Source of the DNA: Pseudomonadales bacterium
GTDB lineage: Bacteria > Pseudomonadota > Gammaproteobacteria > Pseudomonadales > Pseudohongiellaceae
Length of the DNA stretch: 33,413 nt
Direction: 5' to 3'
Assembly: GCA_022821865.1 (NCBI GenBank)
Contig: JAJECW010000082.1
Location: 1 to 33,413 of the forward strand
This document shows, piece after piece, positions 22,247-29,607 of the stretch. The notes under the pieces were generated by a model. That model worked only from the letters and a program-made list of their open reading frames with translations. It was not told the origin of the DNA and ran no database searches. A program made the position numbers and the translations under genes. Numbering within the stretch: position 1 is the stretch's first letter; each line of letters opens with the position of its first letter.

Positions 22247-24319
22247 TCAGTCGGTCCCGGCGCTCTCCGCCCGGTAGCGTTCGAACCACTCCAGGGTGTG
22301 CGCGACCTTGGCGATCAGATTGGACGGACTGCTGCTCGCGATACCGTGTGAGGCGTCCTGTATCCGTACCATCTGCGTCGGCACCTTCCGGATCTGCAGC
22401 GCCTGGTAGAACTGCTCGGTCTCTCCCATCGGTGTGCGCAGGTCCTGTTCCCCGGTGATCAGCATCGTCGGGGTCGTGACGTTGCCGACCAGGGAGAGCG
22501 GCGAACGGGACCAGTAGTGCTCCAGCATGCCGTCCTCCCAGACCGGGCCGGGGAACCAGTACTGATAGTAGGATGCGTACCCGTCGGACATGAGCGAGAA
22601 GCTGATCCAGTCGATGACCGGTTTCTGCGATACCGCCGCGCGAAAGCGGTCGGTCTTGCCGACGATCCACGCCGTCAGCACGCCGCCGCCGCTGCCGCCA
22701 GTGACCATCAGGTTGTTTTCGTCGATGTAGCCCCGGTCGATCACGGCATCGACGCCCGACATGAGATCGTCGTAGTCGTAGCCGGGGTAGGCGTGGTGGA
22801 TCAGGTTGCCGAATTCCTCGCCGTAGCTGGTGCTGCCGCGGGGATTGGCGTAAAAAACCACGTAGCCGGCGGCTGCGTAGAACTGGATTTCGGCGGCGAA
22901 GCGGGGGCCGTAGTTCGCAAAGGGGCCGCCGTGAATCTCAAGCAGGAGGGGGTATTTGCGGGCGGGGTCGAAGTCCGGGGGCAGGGCGATCCAGCCATGC
23001 ACGGGCCGACCGTCATGGGAGGATTCCCACCAGATCTCCTCGACCTCGGCAAGCTTTCTGTGGGCGAGGAGATCCTCGTTCAGGCCGGTAATCCGGCGCG
23101 ATTCGGCCCCCATCCGGCCGATGGCGACATCGGCGGGGCGCGTCGGCGAATTGACGGTGAAGGCGAAGCTTCCGTCATGGGCCACGGTGTAGGAACCGCC
23201 TCCATAAGGTCGCCCGAGTTCGACGCCGCCCACATCGGCGGCAAGCTCGGCGACATCGCCTTCGAGGGTAACGTTCGCGATCCGGGTGGTACCCTGGTCG
23301 TCGTACTGAATGAAGAGGGAACGGCCGTCCGCGGCCCAGTTGAGGTTGCCCGCGTCGCGATCGAGGTCGCCGACGCGGCGGGCGCCGCCGCCGTCCCGGT
23401 CCATGACGTAGAGGCCGGAAACCTGGTAGCCCTGATGGCGGTCGTCGTAGCCAGTGTATGCGATCCGGGAACCGTCGGGCGAAACGGTCGGGCCGCCGTC
23501 GGGGCCAAAACGCTCGGTCAACTGGCGCAGCTCCCCCGTCTCCACCGAAATCTCGAAGATTTCGCTGTTGCGGACGTCGAAATCGGGATTGTCCCGGTTG
23601 GCGCTGAAGACGATCGAGCGGGAATCGGGCGCCCAGGACAGCCCACCGCCGTGGTCGTACGGACCGCTCGTCAATTGGCGCGGAGTGCCGCCGTCCGCGG
23701 GAAGAACGAAGACATGCGTGTGTCCATCCGGCAGGTATCCCCGCCCGTCGGCCCGGTAGCGGAGCTTCGAGATCACCCGCGCCGGCGCTGTCCACTCGGC
23801 GTCCTCGGGCGCGGACGGCATCTTCGCGAAGGAGGGTGCTTCTTCCGGCACGAACATCGTCATCGCGATCCAGTTCCCGTCGGGCGACCAGGCGATGTTT
23901 TCCGGCGACTCGGTGACGTTGGTGAGTTCCGCCGTCTGACCGGTGTCCATCCAGCGCACGAACAACTGGCTCGTGTCGCCGTCCGAGGCCAGATACAGCA
24001 GGCGGTCGCCTTCGGGAGACCAGCGCGGCGAACTCACCGCGCCGCTCCCATCCGTGATCGCGCGGTGATTCGAGCCATCAGCGTCGACCGTCCACAATGC
24101 GGATCGCCCCTCGTCCGTCATGATGTCGAAGCCGCGGCGGACGTACGCGACCCGGTCGCCGTCAGGCGATATGCGGGGATCGTCGGCGACCTCCATTTCG
24201 AAAACATCCAGATACTGGAGCCGGTCGGGGTCGGCCGCTTCTTCGTTGACCTGGGCGGCCAGCGGCGCGGTCCCGAATAGGAGAGCGAGAGCGAACAGCG
24301 ATGGGATTTTCTTCGTCAT
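22247..24319 (-). CDS. exported S9-family prolyl oligopeptidase-like peptidase
   Basis: A 690-residue protein with a signal peptide (MTKKIPSLFALALLFGTAPL, cleavage near LAAQ). Residues ~40-420 are a TolB/DPP-like beta-propeller with repeated SPDGDRVAYVRR, SPEGDRLLYLAS, SPDGNWIAMTM, APDSRSIVFSAN, SPDGSRIAYTG units. The C-terminal alpha/beta-hydrolase domain has HGGPFANYG, Ser543 in TGGSGGGV, Asp626 in GEQDLRTP and His658 in DASHGI. It cleaves peptides, probably dipeptides or oligopeptides from the N-terminus, in the periplasm. ATG 24319 has CAGGAAAC upstream. Codon and base usage (more GTCGAC-type runs) looks slightly different from neighbours, which may indicate transfer. Confidence 0.92.
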   Translation of the reverse strand: MTKKIPSLFALALLFGTAPLAAQVNEEAADPDRLQYLDVFEMEVADDPRISPDGDRVAYVRRGFDIMTDEGRSALWTVDADGSNHRAITDGSGAVSSPRWSPEGDRLLYLASDGDTSQLFVRWMDTGQTAELTNVTESPENIAWSPDGNWIAMTMFVPEEAPSFAKMPSAPEDAEWTAPARVISKLRYRADGRGYLPDGHTHVFVLPADGGTPRQLTSGPYDHGGGLSWAPDSRSIVFSANRDNPDFDVRNSEIFEISVETGELRQLTERFGPDGGPTVSPDGSRIAYTGYDDRHQGYQVSGLYVMDRDGGGARRVGDLDRDAGNLNWAADGRSLFIQYDDQGTTRIANVTLEGDVAELAADVGGVELGRPYGGGSYTVAHDGSFAFTVNSPTRPADVAIGRMGAESRRITGLNEDLLAHRKLAEVEEIWWESSHDGRPVHGWIALPPDFDPARKYPLLLEIHGGPFANYGPRFAAEIQFYAAAGYVVFYANPRGSTSYGEEFGNLIHHAYPGYDYDDLMSGVDAVIDRGYIDENNLMVTGGSGGGVLTAWIVGKTDRFRAAVSQKPVIDWISFSLMSDGYASYYQYWFPGPVWEDGMLEHYWSRSPLSLVGNVTTPTMLITGEQDLRTPMGETEQFYQALQIRKVPTQMVRIQDASHGIASSSPSNLIAKVAHTLEWFERYRAESAGTD

Positions 24320-24530
24320 GCCAGTGTTTCCTGTTGTGGAGCGCCCGCGGGGCGCCCGCGCTTGATCGGCATTCAGTCGGGTCAGTATAAGAGTCGGCCG
24401 GCCGGACTGACAAGGCCGTGTGCGGATTCGGCGACTCACGCTTTCCCGATACCGCGGAAGTCGAAGCCATCGGACTGCGGCAGATGGCGAAATTGCAGTC
24501 GTCAAGCTGGCGTCTTGTTCCAGGCTTACA

Positions 24531-24556
24531 TTGGTGTTAAAGTGTGTCACCACCAA
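24531..24556 (+). promoter_or_regulatory. operator-like inverted repeats upstream of the RHH antitoxin
   Basis: TTGGTG (24531-24536) and CACCAA (24551-24556) are mirrored, and GTGTG/CACAC forms a second overlapping pair. They end 24 bases before the antitoxin ATG. RHH antitoxins usually repress their own operon from such sites. No strong -10/-35 pair was seen (TTGTTC and TTAAAG are weak candidates). Confidence 0.4.
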
Positions 24557-24579
24557 CACACCAGATTGAGGTCCCGGCA

Positions 24580-24843
24580 ATGTCCCGACTGACAATCACG
24601 CTGAACGATGAATTGCACCAGGCGCTGAAGGAAACCGCGGCGCGGCAGCGGCGGTCCATTGGCTCCATCATTGAGGAAAGCCTCCGTATGCGCGGCATCC
24701 GTACCCAGGACAGCGCCATGGAAATCGTCAGCAGGGCGCGGGCTGCCGCGGGAATGGACGCGGACGACGCGCGCGAACTTGCGGTGCGGGAAGTTCGGCA
24801 ACTGCGCAAGGAAAAGAGCGACCGAACCCGCGTTGACGCATAA
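24580..24843 (+). CDS. ribbon-helix-helix antitoxin
   Basis: An 87-residue protein. MSRLTITLNDELHQALKETA then RQRRSIGSIIEESLRMRGIR is a ribbon-helix-helix DNA-binding domain (strand TITL, two helices). The charged C-terminal half (ARELAVREVRQLRKEKSDRT) is the likely toxin-binding part. It should bind and neutralise the PIN toxin and repress the operon. ATG 24580 is chosen because the RHH strand starts there; an upstream in-frame ATG would precede the operator-like repeats. The stop is separated from the toxin ATG by one base. Confidence 0.82.
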   Translation: MSRLTITLNDELHQALKETAARQRRSIGSIIEESLRMRGIRTQDSAMEIVSRARAAAGMDADDARELAVREVRQLRKEKSDRTRVDA

Positions 24844-24844
24844 G

Positions 24845-25297
24845 ATGCGCAAGATCGCGGTAATCGACACCAATGTCATCGTCTCTGGCGCGATAGTGGC
24901 CAGCGACGAAAGCCCCGCGGCAAGGATTCTCAATCAAATGCTCAAGGGAGAGATCGCTTATCTGATGTCGGAGGAACTGTTGACCGAATATGCCGGCGTC
25001 CTCCGGCGCCCGAGAATCGCTGCGCTTCATCAACTGCCGGATGCAGACATTGACAAGCTGCTCGCGAGGATCGTGGTGAACGCCATCTGGCGCGAACCGG
25101 CAGCCACGGAAGACGCGCCCGACCCGGGCGACGGCCATCTCTGGTGCCTGCTTGCCTCGGAATACGGCAGCATTCTGGTAACCGGAGACAAGCCGCTGCT
25201 CGGCAATCCCCCTTCTGGCCATTCGGTGGTCTCGCCGCGCAGCTACATCGAATCGCCCATCGGCGACATGATTCACGAGCCGCCGTCTCTGCTGTGA
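24845..25297 (+). CDS. PIN-domain toxin (PIN_3/COG1569 type)
   Basis: A 150-residue PIN-domain ribonuclease. The acidic site is visible as Asp in IAVIDTNVIVSGA (first strand), Glu in SEELLTEYAGVLRRPRI, Asp in DPGDGHLWCLLASE and Asp in ILVTGDKPLL, the standard set binding Mg2+. It is expected to cleave RNA (tRNA or rRNA in related VapC-like toxins) when not bound by the RHH antitoxin. It is translated right after the antitoxin (one base between). The C-terminal SPRSYIESP matches the end of COG1569 proteins. A full palindromic repeat starts six bases after the stop. Confidence 0.85.
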   Translation: MRKIAVIDTNVIVSGAIVASDESPAARILNQMLKGEIAYLMSEELLTEYAGVLRRPRIAALHQLPDADIDKLLARIVVNAIWREPAATEDAPDPGDGHLWCLLASEYGSILVTGDKPLLGNPPSGHSVVSPRSYIESPIGDMIHEPPSLL

Positions 25298-25302
25298 TGC
25301 CA

Positions 25303-25470
25303 CTAGGAGCCTGCGCCGTAGGAATTCACGGCTGCAAATCCGCTCTCATCCGCGCCCCCGGCCGCTCGATTTCGTTGCATATCCACCAATATTCGCCTCA
25401 ATCGATCAGCCGGGGGCGCGGCGATAGCGAATTTTCGCTTTCGCGAATTCCTACGGCGCAGGCTCCTAGG
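25303..25470. repeat. palindromic repeat family P, full copy 4 (reference copy)
   Basis: 168 bp with near-perfect terminal inverted repeats: CTAGGAGCCTGCGCCGTAGG at the left, mirrored by CCTACGGCGCAGGCTCCTAG at the right. A second inverted pair lies inside (CGCGCCCCCGGCCGCTCGAT against ATCGATCAGCCGGGGGCGCG, two mismatches), with a central TTGCATATCCACCAATATTC. It has no coding frame of its own. It sits between two toxin-antitoxin operons. Confidence 0.88.
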
Positions 25471-25533
25471 CTGTCTCAAAGGAAGCTGCCTGATGAGTTC
25501 CTGCCTGCGGCAAGGCTGTAATTCCCCCAGAAA

Positions 25534-25579
25534 AGTATTATATACTAGGCAAATTTTCAGCATTTTATATATTTTATAA
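25534..25579 (+). promoter_or_regulatory. AT-rich operator/promoter region of hipBA
   Basis: Two inverted repeats, AGTAT-TAT-ATACT (25534-25546) and TTATA-TATTT-TATAA (25565-25579), each followed by the direct repeat AGGCAAAT. TATACT (25541-25546) could be a -10 box. Paired sites like this fit HipB-type autorepression, which is inference. AAGG at 25578-25581 is the ribosome binding site of hipB. Confidence 0.45.
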
Positions 25580-25587
25580 GGCAAATC

Positions 25588-25923
25588 ATGAAATCCCTGG
25601 CGACCAGCACGCTTCCGCGCCCGGCGCGCCGGGCCCTTGCCAAACTTGGCCGGGACATTGCGATCGCGCGCAGGAAACGCCGCATCTCGACCGTCTCCAT
25701 GGCCGAGCGCGCCTTCCTGAGCCGGAGCACCTACGGCAAAATCGAAAAAGGCGACCCGACCGTATCGGTGGGTGCCTACGTCACGGTATTGGCGATCCTC
25801 GGACTCGTGGGCGGGGTCGAACAACTGGCCGACCGCGGCAATGACGCCCTGGGTCTGGACCTCGAGGAAGATCGCCTGCCGCGGCGGATCATGCCCCGGA
25901 GGCGCAAGCGGGGTTCGCCATGA
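25588..25923 (+). CDS. hipB: HipB-like antitoxin, XRE-family HTH
   Basis: A 111-residue protein. Residues ~18-80 form an XRE helix-turn-helix: LGRDIAIARRKRRISTVSMA, ERAFLSRSTYGKIEKGDP, TVSVGAYVTVLAILGL. The basic C-terminus (LPRRIMPRRRKRGSP) may contact DNA or HipA. It should repress its own operon and hold HipA inactive. The stop overlaps the hipA ATG by four bases (ATGA). ATG 25588 has AAGG at suitable distance. Confidence 0.85.
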   Translation: MKSLATSTLPRPARRALAKLGRDIAIARRKRRISTVSMAERAFLSRSTYGKIEKGDPTVSVGAYVTVLAILGLVGGVEQLADRGNDALGLDLEEDRLPRRIMPRRRKRGSP

Positions 25924-27155
25924 ACGAAACGGTCGAAATTCACATCGATCATGGCGGCGAAACCCGGCTCGTCGGCCATTGCCGTTACTTGTCGCGAGCG
26001 CACAGCCAAAGCTCCGTGTTTTCGTACACGGAAGATTGGCTGAATTACGGCGGCGCCTTTGCTCTCGACCCGGCCAATCTGCCGCTCAACCGGAACCCGG
26101 CATACAGCAGCTCCGGGAAGTCCGCCCTGCCGGGCGCAATTCGCGATTCCGCGCCCGACCGCTGGGGGCAACAACTCATTCGGCGGGCGTTTCGCAAATC
26201 CGGCGAAATATGCAACCTTTCGGAAGTCGATTACTTGTTGGCCGTCAACGACCATACCCGCATCGGCGCGCTTCGATATCGGCGCCAGTTCGAGCCGGTC
26301 GAGACCGGTTTCGACCGCGATATGGGCCGCTACCGCGTACCGCCCCTGATCCGGCTTCCGGCCTTGCTAAACGCGGCGGATGCGGTCCACGGCAACACCG
26401 AGACCGCGCAAGACCTGAAACTGTTGCTCAATGAAGGCTCGCCCCTGGGCGGCGCACGACCAAAATCGGCCGTTGTCGAAAAGGACGGCTCGCTTGCCAT
26501 TGCAAAATTTCCCAAACCGGACGACGACCGCAGCATTCCGCACGGTGAAATCCTCGCGCTCAAGCTGGCCGAAAGGACGGGAGTGAATGTCGCGCAAGGG
26601 CAATTGGAAATCGTCGCCGGCAGACCGGTGGCGCTGATCCGGCGTTTTGACCGGGACGGCGACCGGCGCATCCCTTTCCTGTCGGCCATGAGCCTGTTGG
26701 GGCTCAATGACGGAGAGTACGCGACCTATACCGACATCGCCGAGTGCATACGGATGTACTCGAGCGCGCCGATCAAGGATCTGCACGAGCTCTGGCGGCG
26801 GGTCGTGTTCGGCGTACGGGTCGGCAATCTCGACGATCATCTGCGCAATCACGGTTTTCTTCATGACGGCGACGGAAAATGGCGGCTATCGCCCGCCTAC
26901 GACCTGAACCCCGTGCCGCTCGAGGAAAAAGCTCGTGAGTTGACCACCTGGATCAGCGAGGAAGGGCCGGACGCCAGCCTTGACCTCGCGCGGCGGGCCG
27001 CTCCGCACTTCGGATTGAAGAACGCCGACGCAGCCCGTATTCTCGCGGAAGTCTTCAGGGGCCTCGCGGGCTGGCGCGACCTCGCCCGTCAACTCGGCAT
27101 GAGCGCCGCGGATGTGGCGGTCTACGCAACGGCGATCGAGCCTGGGAACGGCTGA
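25920..27155 (+). CDS. hipA: HipA-family serine/threonine kinase toxin
   Basis: A 411-residue kinase. E. coli HipA phosphorylates glutamyl-tRNA synthetase and triggers persistence. Visible features are an N-terminal HipA domain with ALPGAIRDSAPDRWGQQLI, ATP-binding loop LGGARPKSAV, catalytic NLDDHLRNHGF (Asp305, Asn310) and metal-binding LSPAYDLNP (Asp328). The positions agree well with E. coli HipA (Asp309, Asp332). It has all residues needed for activity. It is coupled to hipB. The next gene downstream belongs to the AT-rich island and has its own promoter. Confidence 0.9.
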   Translation: MNETVEIHIDHGGETRLVGHCRYLSRAHSQSSVFSYTEDWLNYGGAFALDPANLPLNRNPAYSSSGKSALPGAIRDSAPDRWGQQLIRRAFRKSGEICNLSEVDYLLAVNDHTRIGALRYRRQFEPVETGFDRDMGRYRVPPLIRLPALLNAADAVHGNTETAQDLKLLLNEGSPLGGARPKSAVVEKDGSLAIAKFPKPDDDRSIPHGEILALKLAERTGVNVAQGQLEIVAGRPVALIRRFDRDGDRRIPFLSAMSLLGLNDGEYATYTDIAECIRMYSSAPIKDLHELWRRVVFGVRVGNLDDHLRNHGFLHDGDGKWRLSPAYDLNPVPLEEKARELTTWISEEGPDASLDLARRAAPHFGLKNADAARILAEVFRGLAGWRDLARQLGMSAADVAVYATAIEPGNG

Positions 27156-27281
27156 AGGGGATAGTGGCACCTCGATATCGTTGAGTCAGACAGTATGAAA
27201 CACCGCAAGAACGCACCAAATCCTGCAATCCGAAACTTCAGGATATACGCCAATTCGCAAACAGCCTGTACGCTATCGCTG

Positions 27282-27310
27282 TTGAGGACAACCCTTATTT
27301 ACTGTATAAG
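27282..27310 (+). promoter_or_regulatory. sigma70 promoter of the three-gene membrane operon
   Basis: TTGAGG (27282-27287), a 17-bp spacer, TATAAG (27305-27310). Good match to consensus. Transcript start is expected near 27317, with a leader of about 27 bases before ATG 27344. No other promoter is evident in the following 3.6 kb. Confidence 0.6.
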
Positions 27311-27343
27311 AATTCACTCTCGGCTTGGTGGACATAAATCACA

Positions 27344-28789
27344 ATGGCGAAACAACTGGAAACGGTCTGGGACAATGAACCTGGCTTTGACCCCGTCAAG
27401 GGTGAATTTAAAAAATTGGACCTTGATCGTTGGCTCAAAGAGCACAAGATCGTGGAACACGCTAAAGCTGATGGCAAGCAGAATAAACCGTCTGCCAACG
27501 GAGCGTTGGTGGGAATTCCTGACAAGATTATAGGCTGGGTGAATCAAAGAGGCTCGATTTGTCGCCAGAACGTCAGTAAATGGCTTAGTGATCTTGAACA
27601 AAACTTGGCTGATATGGAAGATACTGAAGGGCTGGAATTACAAAAACAAATGGCCGAGGAGATACTTGAAAATGCCAAGCTGGATTTGGATGGTGTGGTG
27701 AAATCTCAGAGAGGCCACTTGACTGCGCCACAAGAAGAAGTCCGCGACGCCAAGTTGGACTACGATGAATTTCGTAGGGAATCGCGTTTACGCAGGCTAC
27801 CAGACTATTCGGGACGCAAGTCTGCACTCAGCTTCATACTCTTCTTTTTTTGTTTGGAGTTGGTTTTGAATGCGACTTCTCTGATGGATGCCAATCCGTT
27901 TGGACTTATAGGTGCAATTGTTCAAATGGCATTGATCTGTGCTGTAAACATTTTGATCATGGGTTGGTGCATGGGAGGATTGCTTCGTTTAATCCATCAT
28001 GTTAGCGTTTTAACAAAGTGGGTTTCCATGATTCTGGCATCCATTGCTGTAGTGCTTGTTGCGAGTTTCAATATAGTTGTGGGTCATTTTCGAGATAGTA
28101 TGCAAGCAATACTTGATGATCCAAGTGCTGATATATTTCAAGTTGGTAGTGATACTTTTATTAGATTTTCGGAAGGAGTATTTACCTTCGATTCCTTTCA
28201 GTCTGCGTTGCTAGCCTTACTCGGATTTCTCTTTTTCTGTGTTTCATCATGGAAGTGGTTAGATAGAGATGACCGATATCCAAACTATGGAAGTAAGCAT
28301 CGATTACTTATTGAGAAGCAAAGAGTATACAGAAACCAACTCAGTATAGCTGAAGATGAACTGAAAAATAAGTTTGTAGACTATCAAAACAAGCTTGAAG
28401 ATATACGACATAAACTGAATACCAAACAAATAAGGTGGAAAGAGTACTATGCACTTGGTACCAAAGTCGTTACAGAGTTTAGAACAAATCTGGGGCAGTA
28501 TCAACACCATCTCAACGAATTATTGGGGGCCTATATCAGCGCGAATATGGATGCCAGAACCGAGCCAGAACCTAGCTGGTTTTCCGAAAAAATCAAAATA
28601 GATCAGGAAATACTCGTTTCCCCTGAATTTACTGTTCCAGAGCAAACTAGCTTAAAGAGTGTAGCAGATTTGGTAGATCAAAAGATCAAAGAGTTGCAAC
28701 GAAGTTTTAAGGAATGTAGACATCGATTTTTGGATCTGGAAAAAGCTATGGGGAACAGTTCGGACGTCTCAGAGGAAGTTGCTCGATGA
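27344..28789 (+). CDS. four-TM coiled-coil membrane protein, first gene of an unrecognised three-gene operon
   Basis: A 481-residue protein I do not recognise. Residues 1-150 are soluble and charged, rich in helix (WLSDLEQNLADMEDTEGLEL). Four hydrophobic helices follow at about 160-180 (ALSFILFFFCLELVLNATSL), 186-208, 226-246 (WVSMILASIAVVLVASFNIV) and 287-304. Residues ~315-400 and 430-470 are predicted coiled coil (KHRLLIEKQRVYRNQLSIAE, LEDIRHKLNTKQIRW). The overall form is an inner-membrane scaffold with large cytoplasmic helical parts. Base composition is low-GC (22 G+C of 60 at 28081-28140; compare 36 of 60 at 10441-10500), so the operon was probably acquired. The stop overlaps the next ATG (ATGA). 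Confidence 0.8.
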   Translation: MAKQLETVWDNEPGFDPVKGEFKKLDLDRWLKEHKIVEHAKADGKQNKPSANGALVGIPDKIIGWVNQRGSICRQNVSKWLSDLEQNLADMEDTEGLELQKQMAEEILENAKLDLDGVVKSQRGHLTAPQEEVRDAKLDYDEFRRESRLRRLPDYSGRKSALSFILFFFCLELVLNATSLMDANPFGLIGAIVQMALICAVNILIMGWCMGGLLRLIHHVSVLTKWVSMILASIAVVLVASFNIVVGHFRDSMQAILDDPSADIFQVGSDTFIRFSEGVFTFDSFQSALLALLGFLFFCVSSWKWLDRDDRYPNYGSKHRLLIEKQRVYRNQLSIAEDELKNKFVDYQNKLEDIRHKLNTKQIRWKEYYALGTKVVTEFRTNLGQYQHHLNELLGAYISANMDARTEPEPSWFSEKIKIDQEILVSPEFTVPEQTSLKSVADLVDQKIKELQRSFKECRHRFLDLEKAMGNSSDVSEEVAR

Positions 28790-29607
28790 GTAAGAACGGG
28801 AGTATGTTGCAGTTTGTTTTCCGGCGGAAGTTGTTTGTACTGCTGGTAGTATTAGTTATGATGCAAGGTTGCGATCAAAACATTCGACTAGATGAAAATC
28901 TGTGCTCTGCCAACCAACAACCCAATAGCAGCACTATACTACTTCTTGATACCTCAGATCCGCTAAGCCCCCAACATCAGGCCGAACTTAATCGACTACT
29001 GCGAGAATTAAACCCTGAGTTTCAGGTACTAGAGGATTCCGACTTTTTCCTTGCGCCAGGAGAGGAACTTGTAGTCTATGAATTAGCTGAAGATCTACGA
29101 ACATTTGAACCTTCCGAGAGACTCTGCAATCCGGGGATTAACCCAAACGCTTGGGAGTGGTGGCGGGACCTGACAGAGGGCCGGGCAATTGCTCAGCGAC
29201 GCTGGCAGATGTTTGACGACCGAATTCAAGGAATGTTTGCGACTGAAGAATCACCGCCTCAGTCCAGTTCTCCTCTTATTGAAGCCCTCGGCATAATCGT
29301 GCCTCGCCACGTTACCAGTGAACGGTCGCGCAGCGAAGACTTAAGACCTGTCCATTTAATCTTGTACTCCGATTTGTTACAACACTCGGAGTCCCTATCA
29401 CATTACGGAGTATATCCACCGGCAGAACAATTACTAACGGCACCAGCCCTGCGCCATCTGGGAACGAATCTAGCTGGTATAGAGGTTAGTATCTTCAGGC
29501 TTGAGCGTGCCCGTGACGCTCGTTGGCAGAGCGTAGATCATTATTATTGGTGGACCGAACTCGTTCAGGCGTTCGGCGGGCAAGTAATTAGACAGGAGTC
29601 ACTTTAG
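28786..29607 (+). CDS. inner-membrane lipoprotein with degenerate VWA-like domain
   Basis: A 273-residue protein. An N-terminal hydrophobic segment ends VVLVMMQGCDQN; the Cys is a likely lipidation site, and Asp at +2 is the classic Lol-avoidance signal for retention in the inner membrane. The mature part starts with STILLLDTSDPLSPQHQAEL, which resembles the first strand and metal site (DxSxS) of von Willebrand A domains, here with Asp and Pro in the later positions. A later VHLILYSDLLQHSESLSHYG has the look of the central strand with a second metal-site acid. Metal binding may therefore be partial. It should face the periplasm beside the two membrane partners. Start overlaps the previous stop; stop is contiguous with the next start. 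Confidence 0.7.
   Translation: MSKNGSMLQFVFRRKLFVLLVVLVMMQGCDQNIRLDENLCSANQQPNSSTILLLDTSDPLSPQHQAELNRLLRELNPEFQVLEDSDFFLAPGEELVVYELAEDLRTFEPSERLCNPGINPNAWEWWRDLTEGRAIAQRRWQMFDDRIQGMFATEESPPQSSSPLIEALGIIVPRHVTSERSRSEDLRPVHLILYSDLLQHSESLSHYGVYPPAEQLLTAPALRHLGTNLAGIEVSIFRLERARDARWQSVDHYYWWTELVQAFGGQVIRQESL

Noticed and set aside
22517..24280. 587-codon plus-strand frame opposite the S9 peptidase
   Set aside because: Antisense shadow of a clear peptidase; Val/Gly/Ala-rich without domains.
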